DNA of 32,478 bases from Perkinsus marinus ATCC 50983 (GCF_000006405.1 NW_003203396.1:100438-132915); one strand, 5' to 3'; positions 1 to 11,366 are shown, numbered from the stretch's first letter. Notes: generated by a model not told the origin, from the letters alone. Numbers and translations: made by a program.

Positions 1-2154
1 CTGGATGATGAGATACCAAGTAGCTGTGAATATCAAAGTGAACAGGAATGTATCAAACAGATGACATAACGTCTTCGATGCCCAATAGGCGAGGACAGAA
101 GTACCAGCGGAAGCATCTCGCTCAAAGGCCAGGAACTCAAAGCTGTAAACCTGTAAGCAGCCAGCACCGATCATGATGGCGAAGAACATCAAACCCATCA
201 TGTTGTTGTTAGCCATCATATCATATCCATTCGTTCGCTGCACTGTCGTACCAATGATAACAGCAGCCAAAAAGTTAAGACAAAGATCGAGGAAAACTTG
301 ACCGAGCGAAATGAGAGCCACGTTGCGAGATAAGAAGTGACCCAACTGTTCACCAACATTGGCGATTTGCCGGTTTTTTAACCGACTGAGATCAGGCAAG
401 ACCTGCCGACTTTCGAGTTGGACTTGTTCTGAGGCGCCTCCATGTATCATTTTAGCGAAGCTCTCACAAGTAACTTCCCCTTGCTCGGCCTTCAACACTC
501 TGTACAGCTCCTTTGCCTCAGACATGTCACACTCAATCTCAAACAGCCTCGCCAAGCGATACATTTGCTGAGGTGTGAGGTCACTATCGGGCTCAGCATC
601 CAACAGTTCGCATAGTTTATTGGTCAGCTCATCCTCGGTGTGGAAGACTCCACTATCTTCTGAATTGGTGGCGCCCAGAGAGCGTACTGATACCGTTCGG
701 GAAAACCTCGGTACAGGCCGAGAGACCTGCGACTCCTCAGCCTTCTGTTGCTCCCGATAGTTGGTCCAATAATCAAATAGATCTTCCTTCTGGAAGCTCC
801 TATCGACCGAGCCATCGGGTTGATAATGATCAACTGCACCCGAGATGATATCGATGAACCAATCGGCGACGTTCTCTCCCCTGGGGATGCGAAAACCATG
901 ACTAACGAAGTAGTCCTCAACCTGACTAGTTTTACCAATATACACGGTCTTGCCACCCTTGCCAAGTAGTAGGCAATGGGTAAACTGTTTAAAGATAGCG
1001 TAGCGTGGTTGGTGGATTACACAAACGACAGTGATACCCAAAGTCCTCATTCTTGCCAAACACTTAGTAACGGCCATACTGGCAGCAGAATCCAAACCAG
1101 AGGTCGGCTCATCTAAGAATAATACACGAGGATAAGCCACCAACTCGATACCAATATTAACACGCTTTTTCTGACCACCAGAAATTCCCCTCCTTCCAGG
1201 CGACCCCACAATGGTATGTCGGACTTGCTCGAGATCCAAAACTTGAATGACATCCTCGATGATCTTCAACTTCTTCTCACGGGGCATATCTTCTGGCAAG
1301 CGGACCATAGCAGAATAATAGAGATTTTGATACACAGTGAGACGGTCAAACATAATATCATCTTGTGGTACAAAGCCAACCTGTTTTGGATACTCTCCGA
1401 AGTTTCCTTCAAAACCATTAACCCAAACCTTCCCCGTCACATCTCCATATGGCGCTCGATTGGACAACGCATTCATGAAGGTCGTCTTACCGCCTCCTGA
1501 GGGTCCCATCACTGCCGTTAGTGAGCCTGCTGGAAATTCACCCGTAACATCATGGAGAATCTCCCTTCGAGTTCCCCACTTGAGAGTCATCGATAAATGC
1601 TCAAACCGAATGTCCACAGGAGTGTATTTGATATCATTAGTAAATCCTTGCATCCTCTGGGACTGCAAATATACTCCAGTGAGAGCCTGGACTACACTAT
1701 TATAGATTTCCGTCGTCCGCTGATGAACTGTTCCTTGTGAAGTGGCCTTCCTCTCCTTCTGACGACGATAAAGCCACAGCCATATACTCAACGCTGCAAC
1801 GATAATGCCGATGACCACGATAATGAATATAGCTCCCCAAGTAGGAATCTGGTTAGTTGCTCCCCGTGGGCACTGGGAGTACCAAGGGCAGGACTCAGGC
1901 TTCGCAAAGCCTTGTTTACAGAAATATCCCTCCGGACAAGGAATAGGACCGGACGTGCCACCCAGGGGACAGTAATATCCAGGTGGACAGACCGAGCTCG
2001 TGCCGTTAGCGCAGTAGTATCCTTTTTTCACCACATCCGCTCCGCAACTTAGGCAAACTCCGGCTTGATTGGACTGCTCGAAAATGGAGCCTTCGGCACA
2101 ATACTCAGGATTGCTGCATTTGCCACCAATAGGGCAGTACCCGCCGTTAGACAT
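1..2154 (-). CDS. ABCG-family ABC half-transporter, copy 1 (3' end off window)
   Basis: The minus-strand frame is open from the ATG at 2154-2152 to base 1, 718 codons without a stop. Order of parts: extracellular-type Cys-rich region (about residues 1-98, CPPGYYCP and CPEGYFC), one membrane helix, a cytosolic linker, then the ATP-binding domain with Walker A GPSGGGKTT, Q-loop FVPQDD, signature ISGGQKKR, Walker B VLFLDEP and H-loop VIHQPR, then the first membrane spans of the ABC2-type permease. The Cys-rich front followed by a helix before the nucleotide-binding domain resembles plant ABCG24/28-type and protist ABCG proteins; substrate unknown, a lipid or sterol-like cargo is family-typical. 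There is no signal peptide after this ATG; the frame stays open upstream to a pyrimidine-rich AG near 2221, so a cis or trans splice acceptor precedes the start. No introns, unlike its neighbours. Nearly identical to copy 2 at 8059-10985. Confidence 0.9.
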   Translation of the reverse strand, partial: MSNGGYCPIGGKCSNPEYCAEGSIFEQSNQAGVCLSCGADVVKKGYYCANGTSSVCPPGYYCPLGGTSGPIPCPEGYFCKQGFAKPESCPWYSQCPRGATNQIPTWGAIFIIVVIGIIVAALSIWLWLYRRQKERKATSQGTVHQRTTEIYNSVVQALTGVYLQSQRMQGFTNDIKYTPVDIRFEHLSMTLKWGTRREILHDVTGEFPAGSLTAVMGPSGGGKTTFMNALSNRAPYGDVTGKVWVNGFEGNFGEYPKQVGFVPQDDIMFDRLTVYQNLYYSAMVRLPEDMPREKKLKIIEDVIQVLDLEQVRHTIVGSPGRRGISGGQKKRVNIGIELVAYPRVLFLDEPTSGLDSAASMAVTKCLARMRTLGITVVCVIHQPRYAIFKQFTHCLLLGKGGKTVYIGKTSQVEDYFVSHGFRIPRGENVADWFIDIISGAVDHYQPDGSVDRSFQKEDLFDYWTNYREQQKAEESQVSRPVPRFSRTVSVRSLGATNSEDSGVFHTEDELTNKLCELLDAEPDSDLTPQQMYRLARLFEIECDMSEAKELYRVLKAEQGEVTCESFAKMIHGGASEQVQLESRQVLPDLSRLKNRQIANVGEQLGHFLSRNVALISLGQVFLDLCLNFLAAVIIGTTVQRTNGYDMMANNNMMGLMFFAIMIGAGCLQVYSFEFLAFERDASAGTSVLAYWASKTLCHLFDTFLFTLIFTATWYLIIQ

Positions 2155-3244
2155 ACTTGAATTGTAGGTATATTCGGACAATGATATAGATAAGGAAAAC
2201 GCGGTGGAGAAAATCTCAACTGATAAAGAGAAGATTCAAACCGAGTCCTGCATGTATCCCCTAAAGAACATTCCCTGTTCACATGAAAAGCCAATCGCGA
2301 GTGACTTCTGCAGATCCCCGTTGAAGAATCGTCAGACGGCATCATCGGGGAAGTGAGGCTCGGACTCCGAACGCGAAAACTCTATCGATCACTATGGCGC
2401 GCGCTACTTAGTGTGTTAGATGAAACTCCGATGGTGTTGCTGTATTAGCGAGAGCGGCTGGGTGAATAAAGCTAAGGAGCGACCACCGGGAAGCGGCACG
2501 ACAGCGCCTTACAATGCCACCGTACTTGCCGCGAGAGAACTGAATCCTAATAAACCAATATCAACTGGCTCAACGTAAAGACGAGCCTTAGTAGTTTCAA
2601 GCTACTAGCCTGAGCATAGTGATCGGGGGTCCTAATATGGTGGTTCAAGAACTGAAAGCAGTCAAACTAGTCGAAATCGGTAAGGCTAGTGCAGACGAGA
2701 ACCAGTAGTTCTAACAGAGCCAACTAGAACAAGGAGTTCCGAGTACTTCAGCTATAGCCACGTAGAAGTAGTTCAATAATTCTTTTTAGGCCCAATGACG
2801 GCAGTAGTTCAATATTAGCCGTTTCAAAAAATGAAAGTGTTCGAGGTACATCCGCCAAAGGAGCTCCCCATGCTCAGAGAGGCACGACGGTGACGTGTAG
2901 ACAGACTAACGAAAACACACTCAACAGCCAATTTCTGAATCCTGAGTCCAGATTTCCACAAATTTTTCAAGGCAAGCGAGTTTCCAGGAAATTCGAAGGG
3001 TTCTTAGGCCAAGTTAGTGTCTAGATGACTCCATTTTTGAGACTCACATGCACGGGTACACGTCGTGAGGTCGTCGTTACATGAACTCAACTAGTCTCAT
3101 ATGACGTTAGAGACTTGAATATTTGAATTTCGTTAGCTCATGTCGTCTCCAGTTCTTCTATTCGATGGGGCTCCAGCAGCGAGACTACAAAAAAATTATG
3201 TCATGACAACTCTCAAAGAGGCTTTTCGCATTCACAAATCCCAA
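2155..3244. other. Intergenic stretch, no gene supported
   Basis: Between the start of ABCG copy 1 and the end of the PP2A B''-like gene. A probable minus-strand splice acceptor (TCTTCTCTTTATCAG read on the minus strand, ending near 2221) sits 67 bases upstream of the ABCG start. The rest has only short scattered repeats such as several GTAGTTC words at 2700-2820. I see no RNA gene or long reading frame. Confidence 0.5.
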
Positions 3245-6200
3245 TCATGCAGTTGACAGCGATTCGGCTGTCGGGAAGTTGTTGAATAAATTGGTCACCA
3301 GTTCAGTCTCATGTGTTGCACTAATTTCCTTCAACTGCATGTTAACCTGTTGCTTCTTGAGCTGTCTATAATGCTCATTCTGTCGGGACTCTGAATCCTC
3401 CCACTCGTAGTATCTAATTGTAGCGACAACGATGAACACGAGGTAAGGGTGGATCTCTACGCATTCAATCCTGGTTCCACCGAAACTCCAGCATACACCG
3501 ACTCGTGATAGTTCAAATACCTACATAGATTGAGGAGAGCTACTCGATGTCTTCAACTGATTGCTTACTCTCTGAAAGCAGCGAATGAGAGACTTGCTTG
3601 TTCTCCACCACATCCTGCAACGGTGCCCTCCTGTGCATTCAGATTACCCCAGAGGCCGTCGAGGCACTGCTGGAGTCGATGATCAACGGTACTATGGTAC
3701 TGAGATACAAATGCACAGCCAATTCCATCGCTAAGTCACAATCAACGAAACCTGAGACCTCATTCCTCAGCAGTTTCATCCGTTACCTCGATAAATGCAA
3801 TTTTCTGTTGATACTGTTTGTCTTTTTTCTCCTTCTCTTGTTTGGCAGAGAACTTTTCATGAACGATTTCCTCTCGAGCTTCGTATCTGGTTAAACAAAG
3901 ATAGCACAGCGAAGAGACAAGAAGAGAAATTCCTACTCGATAAAAGCGTCAGTATTTGCCAAAAAGCCTATCACCGTACCAAACGCTCTTGTATGCTCTA
4001 GCACATGCGGAAGCACAATGCCTGATAATCGGGTAATCATCACTCTCCAGAAATCATCAAGGAGGAACTCACGGCCTTCCGGGTTGGACTCGTTGTCGGC
4101 TACCACGAGAAGATCGTAGATTTCTGATACCAGTGTTTCCACTGGTGGCGGTCCGTTGGGTCCACAAATCCCAGGCATTGAATCTGACGAGCACATCCCG
4201 ATGCAGCTACGGGTTATGGAGGCCTCACCGACAACATTGAGAATGGCTTGAGCTAGTTCAGAGAGGTCCTCTCTATCGATCCATCCCCGTCCTCGCCAGT
4301 CCAATATACGCCAGAAATATTTCGCACCTTGGACTGTATCACGATTCTCCCAGGCTATACAGAAGTCCAGAAAAGTTCCTAAACAAAACACTCGTATTAT
4401 GATAATCAGGTTGGAACGAACAGCGTACTGTAGTCCATTATACGCTGCACTGGATTATATCGCTTTACCAATCTAGACGTGAATAGAGGGTTCATATATC
4501 CTCGGTTGAAGATGTTAAGGCCCTGGCCATCATTCGCAATCGTATCGACTGGAGCCGTCCCGAAGACGAAGAATGAATCATAATAAGATATGCTACCTAA
4601 AGTTAATGAAGATCCATAGGGAAATCGATGGACGAGGACCCACGAAATCGGGAGAACAGGTTGTTGGTCATGTCTTCGACATATACTCGCCGAAGCGCCA
4701 TCAGCGGGTCGACAATCAGTTCGATACCCTTCTCGGAGAGAATCCGTTCTATCGCTGATATAGACAACTGATGAGCTCTCCATATGAACACGTACGCCCT
4801 ACAAATTCTTGGTCCATCCTTGCCTCCAGCAGCCGAGCCACTTCCCAAGAGAAACCCTATGGTGTGAGCCGCTGTGAAAACCCAGAGAGGGAGGAATTGC
4901 TCTGGTGTCTTACGAACTTGCGGCTGAACAAACGGAGATAACACTTATGATAAAACAGCGAGAATTCACGTGATTCTGAATTTGATGAATGATGAATTTT
5001 CAATGTATTTGATTGACACTGAATCAGATTCACGTGATCCGATTCACAAACTCGTACTGATGAAACTGAACTGTCACTCCAACATTAATCGCGTGAACGA
5101 GAGCGATCCTCGATAGATCTCACAATAGTGTGTAGCTTTCGAACAAGCAAGAATAGCCCCAAAAATTCTATGCCTATGGTGAAGATGGTGCAGACTTTCA
5201 TACCAGATGCTTCGAAACCTCAAACAGCCAATCCTCTAGCGCATCGCCGGTGAGATATCCTCTCCCATCGACATCGTGGCGATGTAAGGATGTCAATACA
5301 TTGTACAAATTGGCCATCCTACAGGCATATGATAGTCTGAGGGGTAACAGAGTAAATCATGGAGGCCTCTCGCAGCCATCAGAGACAGGATAGTGAACGA
5401 ACAGCGCGGCGTTATACCCACTGAGCGGTACTCGTACAGACACTAACCCGTTTACTGCACCGAGCGAAGTAGATTGACCTACAGCCGCATGCCAGATATC
5501 GTCCCTTCTCCAACTGCACTCTGCGGTAATTGAAGAAATACCACTGGTGTCAGCAGCTGGCGAACTCGGTCTCTGATACGAATTCATACGCAGTCTCTAT
5601 ATGCTCACACAATTGGTCAGCAAGACCGTACAGAGCTTATCTCGCGGTTTCAAGCAATCTTAGCTACTTAGTTCGAAAAGTACTGTGTAGGCTAACTGCT
5701 AGGTCACGCAGAGAGATCACAACTCGAAACAGCGAGTTGAAGGACCATCCCACGAAATGTCTCGTAATCTGTTGACATCGAGAATGTTACTAGGGAGGCT
5801 TACGATAATCGCTGATCATCAATGACCTTCCGATAGTCATCGTAGGTCAAAATTAGGTCCGTCGCCCAGGACCCATTAGGAGTATTCTCGACAGTTCCCA
5901 CCTCCTTCACAATGAGCATCAGTGTTACCTTACATACAGCGACGCACATTGAGACCCATATCGAGCCCATGTGCAACAGGGGAGTATAATGCGTCTCCGC
6001 TCCTACCAGGTCGTCGCGCGTCGGGTTCTTCTCCGCTGCTCCCTGGGCGCATCGATAGGTCTCCTCTTGTCTCAACTGACAATGGGAGAAGACCCATGAG
6101 AGCTCAGGATATACTCATAAATCGGTGCTCGAGTAACAGTACGAGACTTTCGAGCGACCTCTATTCCGATCTTACTAGCTGCTCTTGGGGAGTCTCAACA

Positions 6201-6256
6201 ATGTAGAATCGCGGGATCACATCTTCCGAGGCAGCTGCCCCTGCCGTGATAGGCAT
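3245..6256 (-). CDS. PP2A regulatory subunit B'' (PPP2R3C / TON2-FASS-like), multi-exon
   Basis: Exons follow PPP2R3C/TON2 order: IPRFY near the N-terminus (about 6230-6190), TYDDYRK (exon ending 5804), the EF-hand-like DVDGRGYLTGDAL (5318-5204), PQVRKTPEQF (4923-4856), 4798-4644, 4596-4429 (ending MDY), then TFLDFCIAWENRD and LDWRGRGWIDREDL (4378-3937), and 3886-3787. Introns are 99, 280, 57, 47, 50 and 50 nt and all phases agree from 5318 onward. The family targets PP2A to the cytoskeleton and centrosome or preprophase band. After the conserved end the frame either stops at 3760 (acidic tail) or splices through 3699-3569, 3520-3461 and 3413-3245 (introns 87, 48 and 47 nt, all in phase), adding about 120 residues with a Gln/Lys-rich helix not present in human or plant members as I recall them. 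N-terminal exons between 6256 and 5418 and the start ATG at 6256 are uncertain. Both EF loops lack several calcium ligands. Confidence 0.82.
4964..5039. repeat. Imperfect inverted repeat with CACGTG cores inside an intron
   Basis: Arms 4964-4981 and 5022-5039 are imperfect reverse complements (about 14 of 18), each containing TTCACGTGAT. They lie in the longest intron (5203-4924) of the PP2A B''-like gene, an AT-rich stretch. Confidence 0.5.
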
Positions 6257-6719
6257 TCACAAATGAATAATGAGCTAGCAGCAAGTACGGTATCATCTAC
6301 AAGCAGCCATCCAACTAGCATATTCCGTCAATCAGCTAGTCATATGCTAACCGCGGATCAAATGAGAATTTCACATTCGCAAAAAATAAGAACCACAATT
6401 TCATGAGTGAGGGAATAAATTTCGCCGATAAGGACACCAACTTTGGAGGACAGCCGGGGCTCCCCATATTGGTGACAATAACTTGCGGAACTCCAACGCA
6501 GCCTGATTGTTGCCGCCTCATGAAGGCGATAAATCTTGTGAATGAGAGTGAGTATCTTGTATTGCCATGATGATTTAAATGCTAGCTATGGCATATCTGC
6601 CCCAAGCGGAATTGACTCCACTGACAGAGAAAATGATTCTCATAAGTCGTCCAAGTTGAATTTACTTCGGTCCTGGAGAGCAATTTGATCTTCCTATCGC
6701 GCGCCCCGCAAAAACTGTA
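6257..6719. other. Intergenic, with one degenerate minisatellite unit
   Basis: Upstream of the PP2A B''-like gene. At 6583-6620 the words GCTATGGCATATCTGCCCC and GGAATTGACTCCACTG match the 55-57 bp unit that is tandemly repeated from 6720, so this is a diverged outlying copy. No convincing gene; upstream exons of the PP2A subunit could lie here. Confidence 0.45.
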
Positions 6720-7432
6720 CTAAGGCATATCTTGAGGCTGTGGCATAGGCGCCCCGCCCGCTGGAACTAATTGTAGCAAGGCATATCTTGAGGCTGTGGC
6801 ATAGGCGCCCCGCCCGCTGGAACTGATTGTACCACGGCATATCTTGGGGTTGTGGCACAGGTGTCCACATGAAAATGATTGTAGTAAGCTATACCGTGAG
6901 GCTGTGGCATAGCTGTCCCGTCCAATGGAACTCATTGTACTAAGGCACATCTTGGAGTAGTGGCATAGGCGCCCCACCAAACGAAATTAATTGTACTAAA
7001 GCATATCTTGGGACTGTAAAATCGGCGCCTCGCCTGATGAAATTGACTAAGGCGTATCTTGAGGCTGTGGCATAGGTGTCCCGCCCGATGAAGCTAATTG
7101 CACTGAGGCATATCTTGAGGCTGTGGCATAGGTGTCCTCCCGATGGAGCTAATTGTAGTAAAGCATATCTTGGGGCTGTGGCATAGGTGTCCCCCCAATG
7201 GAACTGATTGTACTAAAGCATATCTTGGGGCTGTGGCATAGGTGTCCCCCCAATGGAACTGATTGTACTAAAGCATATCTTGGGGCTGTGGCATAGGTGT
7301 CCCCCCAATGGAACTGATTGTACTAAAGCATATCTTGGGGCTGTGGCATAGGTGTCCTCCCGATGGGACTGCTTGTACTAAAGCATATCTTGGGGCTGTG
7401 GCATAGGAGCCCCACCCAAGGACACTAACTTC
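6720..7432. repeat. Minisatellite, about 13 tandem units of 51-57 bp
   Basis: The word GCATATCTT or a close variant recurs at 6725, 6781, 6837, 6888, 6945, 7001, 7052, 7108, 7163, 7218, 7273, 7328 and 7383. Unit core: GCATATCTTGGGGCTGTGGC then ATAGGTGTCC and a CNNATGGAACTGATTGTACTA-type tail. The last five units are almost identical at 55 bp, the left ones diverged (51-57 bp), so expansion is most recent at the right. Frames reading through it are spurious because 55 is not a multiple of three. It lies just 3' of ABCG copy 2 and shares a core, in inverse orientation, with the array at 11361-11810. Confidence 0.95.
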
Positions 7433-8058
7433 ACTAAGAAAAAGAAGACCTTCAAGTTGTGTAATACTCTCAGCAGAGCTCATCATCCGACATGTCCTCC
7501 TCCCCCTCCATAAAGGTGAAGGCTCTTGCAAGGCCGAAATCCAGTGGTTAACGATGATAGGATGGAACTACTCACTCAGGCACACTAAACAAGCTGAACA
7601 AATGCAGGTGCTAGACAACAGAACGTTCATTCTCCCAACTACTTTCGGCTGGATGTTCAATTCACGTTCGACGATGCGCTAACATTGTTGGAGGCCTTCC
7701 CGGTCCGACATTGCACACTACAGACATTTCCTTAATTGGCCCGTTTGTCTTCTACACCCCCAAACATATCCCATGATATGGTGACAACTCTGACACATGC
7801 CCCAGTGAGCATCCCTGGGAAATTATTGCCCCGAGATGTTCGTAGTCAATAATATTAACACAAAAATACACATTAGTAATGCGGCAGTACCCAAAATTAA
7901 CAGTCACAGCCATCGTCAATGACCTTTCTCCCCTCCGAAGGGCGGTCGCTGCTACTAGTGATCCACGACCACGCTACTGCGCTTACCCAGACGAATACTC
8001 ATAGACGTCAGCGAATGTTGAGTGTCTCGGATCCGTGAGTGAGTTCGCAGTACAATCA
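7433..8058. other. Intergenic, 3' flank of ABCG copy 2
   Basis: About 600 bases between the minisatellite and the ABCG copy 2 stop codon. No open frame with protein-like composition and no RNA gene seen; it should hold the ABCG 3' UTR. Confidence 0.4.
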
Positions 8059-10985
8059 TCAGACTCGATGGAATCGAACAACAAGATCATGGGATGAAAT
8101 ACTATAAATGAACGTCGTCCAGGTAGGGGAAGAATTATACCGCATTCGATATATGACTGCTGGTAGCACGTCTGGTTCGCACTCCAGCGGCACTGATGCG
8201 TCTCGACACTGAAGAGCTTGCACCAGTATCGCTGATGGATTCACCACCGGTGGAAGAAGTACTCGCCTCTCCCACCTGGGAGTGTTCATCTTGGTCCCTC
8301 GGTTATGACTATCGGGGTCTTTCACCACAGGATTGAACTTGGTGTTAAAGTAGTCGATCAAATGAGCCAACCATGGCAGCATCGAATCCAGGCCATCTCT
8401 GCGATATTTAACTATTATCTCCAGCCAGGCCAGGGTACACAGTCTCCAGATGAGACCCATACCGACAAGTATGCAGACATCTCGAAGAATGTAATAAGAT
8501 GACCCATATTTGCACCCATGGACGGTATCAGCGACGACATTCAAGTCCAAGATATTCGAAGGCAAAGCGGTGAATTCTGCCATAGTGAGGAGCTCCGTCG
8601 CATAATATCCGCAGCCAAAGTAAGTGGCAGCCTTCTGGAAGAAGCCATCAGAGCTTATGGGAGGTGAGACACCACCAAACATGGTCACAAACTCCACCGG
8701 CACGATGACAGCCAACAACAGTGATATTGCCATCGGGAAGACTACAGTCATCAGCTGACCGAAGCCTGTCACCCACCAGGCGAAGATGAAGAATATACAG
8801 TATCCATAGACGCCATTGTAGTTGGCCTGGATGATGAGATACCAAGTAGCTGTGAATATCAAAGTGAACAGGAATGTATCAAACAGATGACATAACGTCT
8901 TCGATGCCCAATAGGCGAGGACAGAAGTACCAGCGGAAGCATCTCGCTCAAAGGCCAGGAACTCAAAGCTGTAAACCTGTAAGCAGCCAGCACCGATCAT
9001 GATGGCGAAGAACATCAAACCCATCATGTTGTTGTTAGCCATCATATCATATCCATTCGTTCGCTGCACTGTCGTACCAATGATAACAGCAGCCAAAAAG
9101 TTGAGACAAAGATCGAGGAAAAGCTGGCCGAGTGAAATGAGAGCCACGTTCCGAGATAAGAAGTGCCCCAACTGTTCACCAGCATTGGCGATTTGCCGGT
9201 CTTTTAACCGACTGAGATCAGGCAAAACCTGCCGACTATCAAGATGGACTTGTTCTGAGGCGCCTCCATGCATCATCTTAGCGAAGCTCTCACAAGTAAC
9301 TTCCCCTTGCTCGGCCTTCAACACTCTATAGAGCTCCCTTGCCTCAGACATATCACACTCAATCTCAAACAGCCTTGCCAAGCGATATAACTGCGTAGGA
9401 GACAAATCATCATCAGGTTCGGTGTCTAATAGTTCGCACAACCTATCCCTCAATTCCTCCGAGGTCTGAGGGGCTCCACTGCTCTCCGAGTTCGTAGCGC
9501 CGAGTTGCCGAACGGAAATCGTCCGCAAGTAGAGAGGTTCCGGTCGATTATCCTGAAGATGCTCAGCCTCGTGCTCTTGATAATCCGTCCAATAATCAAA
9601 TAGATCTTCCTTCTGGAAGCTCCTATCGACTGAGCCATCGGGTTGATAATGATCAACTGCACCCGAGATGATATCGATGAACCAGTCGGCGACGTTCTCT
9701 CCCCTGGGGATGCGAAAGCCATGACTAACGAAGTAGTCCTCAACCTGACTAGTTTTACCAATATACACAGTCTTGCCGCCCTTGCCGAGTAGTAGGCAAT
9801 GTGTAAACTGTTTAAAGATAGCGTAGCGTGGTTGGTGGATTACACAAACGACAGTGATACCCAAAGTCCTCATTCTTGCCAAGCACTTAGTAACGGCCAT
9901 ACTGGCAGCAGAATCCAAACCAGAGGTCGGCTCATCTAAGAATAATACACGAGGATAAGCCACCAACTCGATACCTATATTAACACGTTTTTTCTGACCA
10001 CCAGAAATTCCCCTCCTCCCAGGCGNNNNNNNNNNNNNNNNNNNNNNNNNNNNNNNNNNNNNNNNNNNNNNNNNNNNNNNNNNNNNNNNNNNNNNNNNNN
10101 NNNNNNNNNNNNNNNNNNNNNNNNNGGCAAGCGGACCATAGCAGAATAATAGAGATTTTGATACACAGTGAGACGGTCAAACATAATATCATCTTGTGGT
10201 ACAAAGCCAACCTGTTTTGGATACTCTCCGAAGTTTCCTTCAAAACCATTAACCCAAACCTTCCCCGTCACATCTCCATATGGCGCTCGATTGGACAACG
10301 CATTCATGAAGGTCGTCTTACCGCCTCCTGAGGGTCCCATCACTGCCGTTAGTGAGCCTGCTGGAAATTCACCCGTAACATCATGGAGAATCTCCCTTCG
10401 AGTTCCCCACTTGAGAGTCATCGATAGATGCTCAAACCGAATGTCCACAGGAGTGTATTTGATATCATTAGTAAATCCTTGCATCCTCTGGGACTGCAAA
10501 TATACTCCAGTGAGAGCCTGGACTACACTATTGTAGATTTCCGTCGTTCGCTGATGGGCTTCTCCTTGAGAAGTGGCCGTCCTCTCTTTTCGCCGGCGAT
10601 AGAACCAAATCCAGACAGTGACTGCTCCAACAATGACACCGATGACCACGATAATGAAGATAGCTCCCCAAGTAGGAATCTGGTTAGTTGCTCCCCGTGG
10701 ACACTCGGAATACCAGGGGCAGGATACAGGTTCTGCAAAGCCTTGTTTACAGAAATATCCCTTCGGACAAGGAATAGGACCGGACGTACCACCCACAGGA
10801 CAGTAATATCCAGGTGGACAAACCAAGCTCGTGCCGTTAGAGCAGTAGCACCCTTCCTTCACCACATCCAATCCGCAAGCCCGACAAACTCCCACTTGAT
10901 TAGACTGTTCGAAAATCGATCCCTCAGCACAGTATTCAGGATTGCTGCATTCACTACCGATTGGGCAATACTCGCCGTTAGACAT
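8059..10985 (-). CDS. ABCG-family ABC half-transporter, copy 2 (one gene split by an assembly gap)
   Basis: ATG at 10985-10983, stop at 8061-8059. Frames on either side of the N run differ only because 100 N replace what is 92 bp in copy 1 (1203-1294); with 92 bp the coding length is 2919 bp, a clean 972-residue protein. Parts: Cys-rich region (residues 1-98), membrane helix (about 106-129), nucleotide-binding domain with Walker A GPSGGGKTT (217-225), Q-loop FVPQDD, signature ISGGQKKRVNIG, Walker B VLFLDEP, H-loop VIHQPR, a linker, then six hydrophobic spans (ISLGQLFLDLCLNFLAAVI onward) typical of ABC2/ABCG. The last 60-70 residues after NTPRWER look non-conserved; a CAG|GTGGG donor near 8282 could splice them away. 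An in-frame stop abuts the ATG upstream, and a TTGATTGTCAG acceptor lies 20 bases before it, so translation begins at this ATG. Head to tail with copy 1 but separated by the PP2A B''-like gene. Confidence 0.92.
10026..10125. other. Assembly gap (100 N)
   Basis: Exactly 100 N, the conventional length for a gap of unknown size. Flanking bases align to copy 1 so that 92 bp are missing; those encode the segment between the Q-loop region and the ABC signature. Confidence 0.98.
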
Positions 10986-11053
10986 TCAAAACACCCAATA
11001 CTGACAATCAAACAATCCTACAGATTAGTGGTCCAAGCATTCTCTATGACCAA

Positions 11054-11366
11054 AGTTACACTATGGTCAACTGCCATCACAAATACCAAGTGGAGGCCTA
11101 TGATTGATCAAATACATGCGTAACGTCGATGGCATTACTATAGCGCCACCTGAATTCCTATGGCATAGTAATTGGGGATGTCAATTGCCTGGGGCAGCTA
11201 TGCCATCCCCTGATATGCCTCGGTACTAGCAGTCTCCATAACGAAGAGGAACACTATGTTTACCTGCCATCACAACTACCGAGAGGAATTAAGCGAGCAC
11301 ACGCGTAACGTCGGTGGCATTACTATGACACCATCTAAATATCTATTCTGTAGCTATTAGGAGGAT
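11054..11366. repeat. Direct repeat of about 193 bp period, 5' of ABCG copy 2
   Basis: CACTATG...CTGCCATCACAA...GCGTAACGTCGRTGGCATTACTAT occurs at 11059-11142 and again at 11253-11330. The first copy is followed by a diverged minisatellite-like core (11178-11237, GCAGCTATGCCATCCCC then GATATGCCTCGGTAC). The second copy runs directly into the 78-bp array, so the array looks like local expansion of the second half of this repeat. Confidence 0.7.

Noticed and set aside
6720-7432. CRISPR array
   Set aside because: Units are contiguous with no unique spacers; the context is eukaryotic.
7268-7531. Repeat-bearing minus-strand frame (YATAPRYAL-type units)
   Set aside because: It is only translation of the 55-bp minisatellite; unit length is not a multiple of three, so no peptide repeat is kept.
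10428-11123. 231-codon plus-strand frame
   Set aside because: Antisense to the well-supported ABCG copy 2 and running into its upstream repeats; composition is that of a shadow frame.
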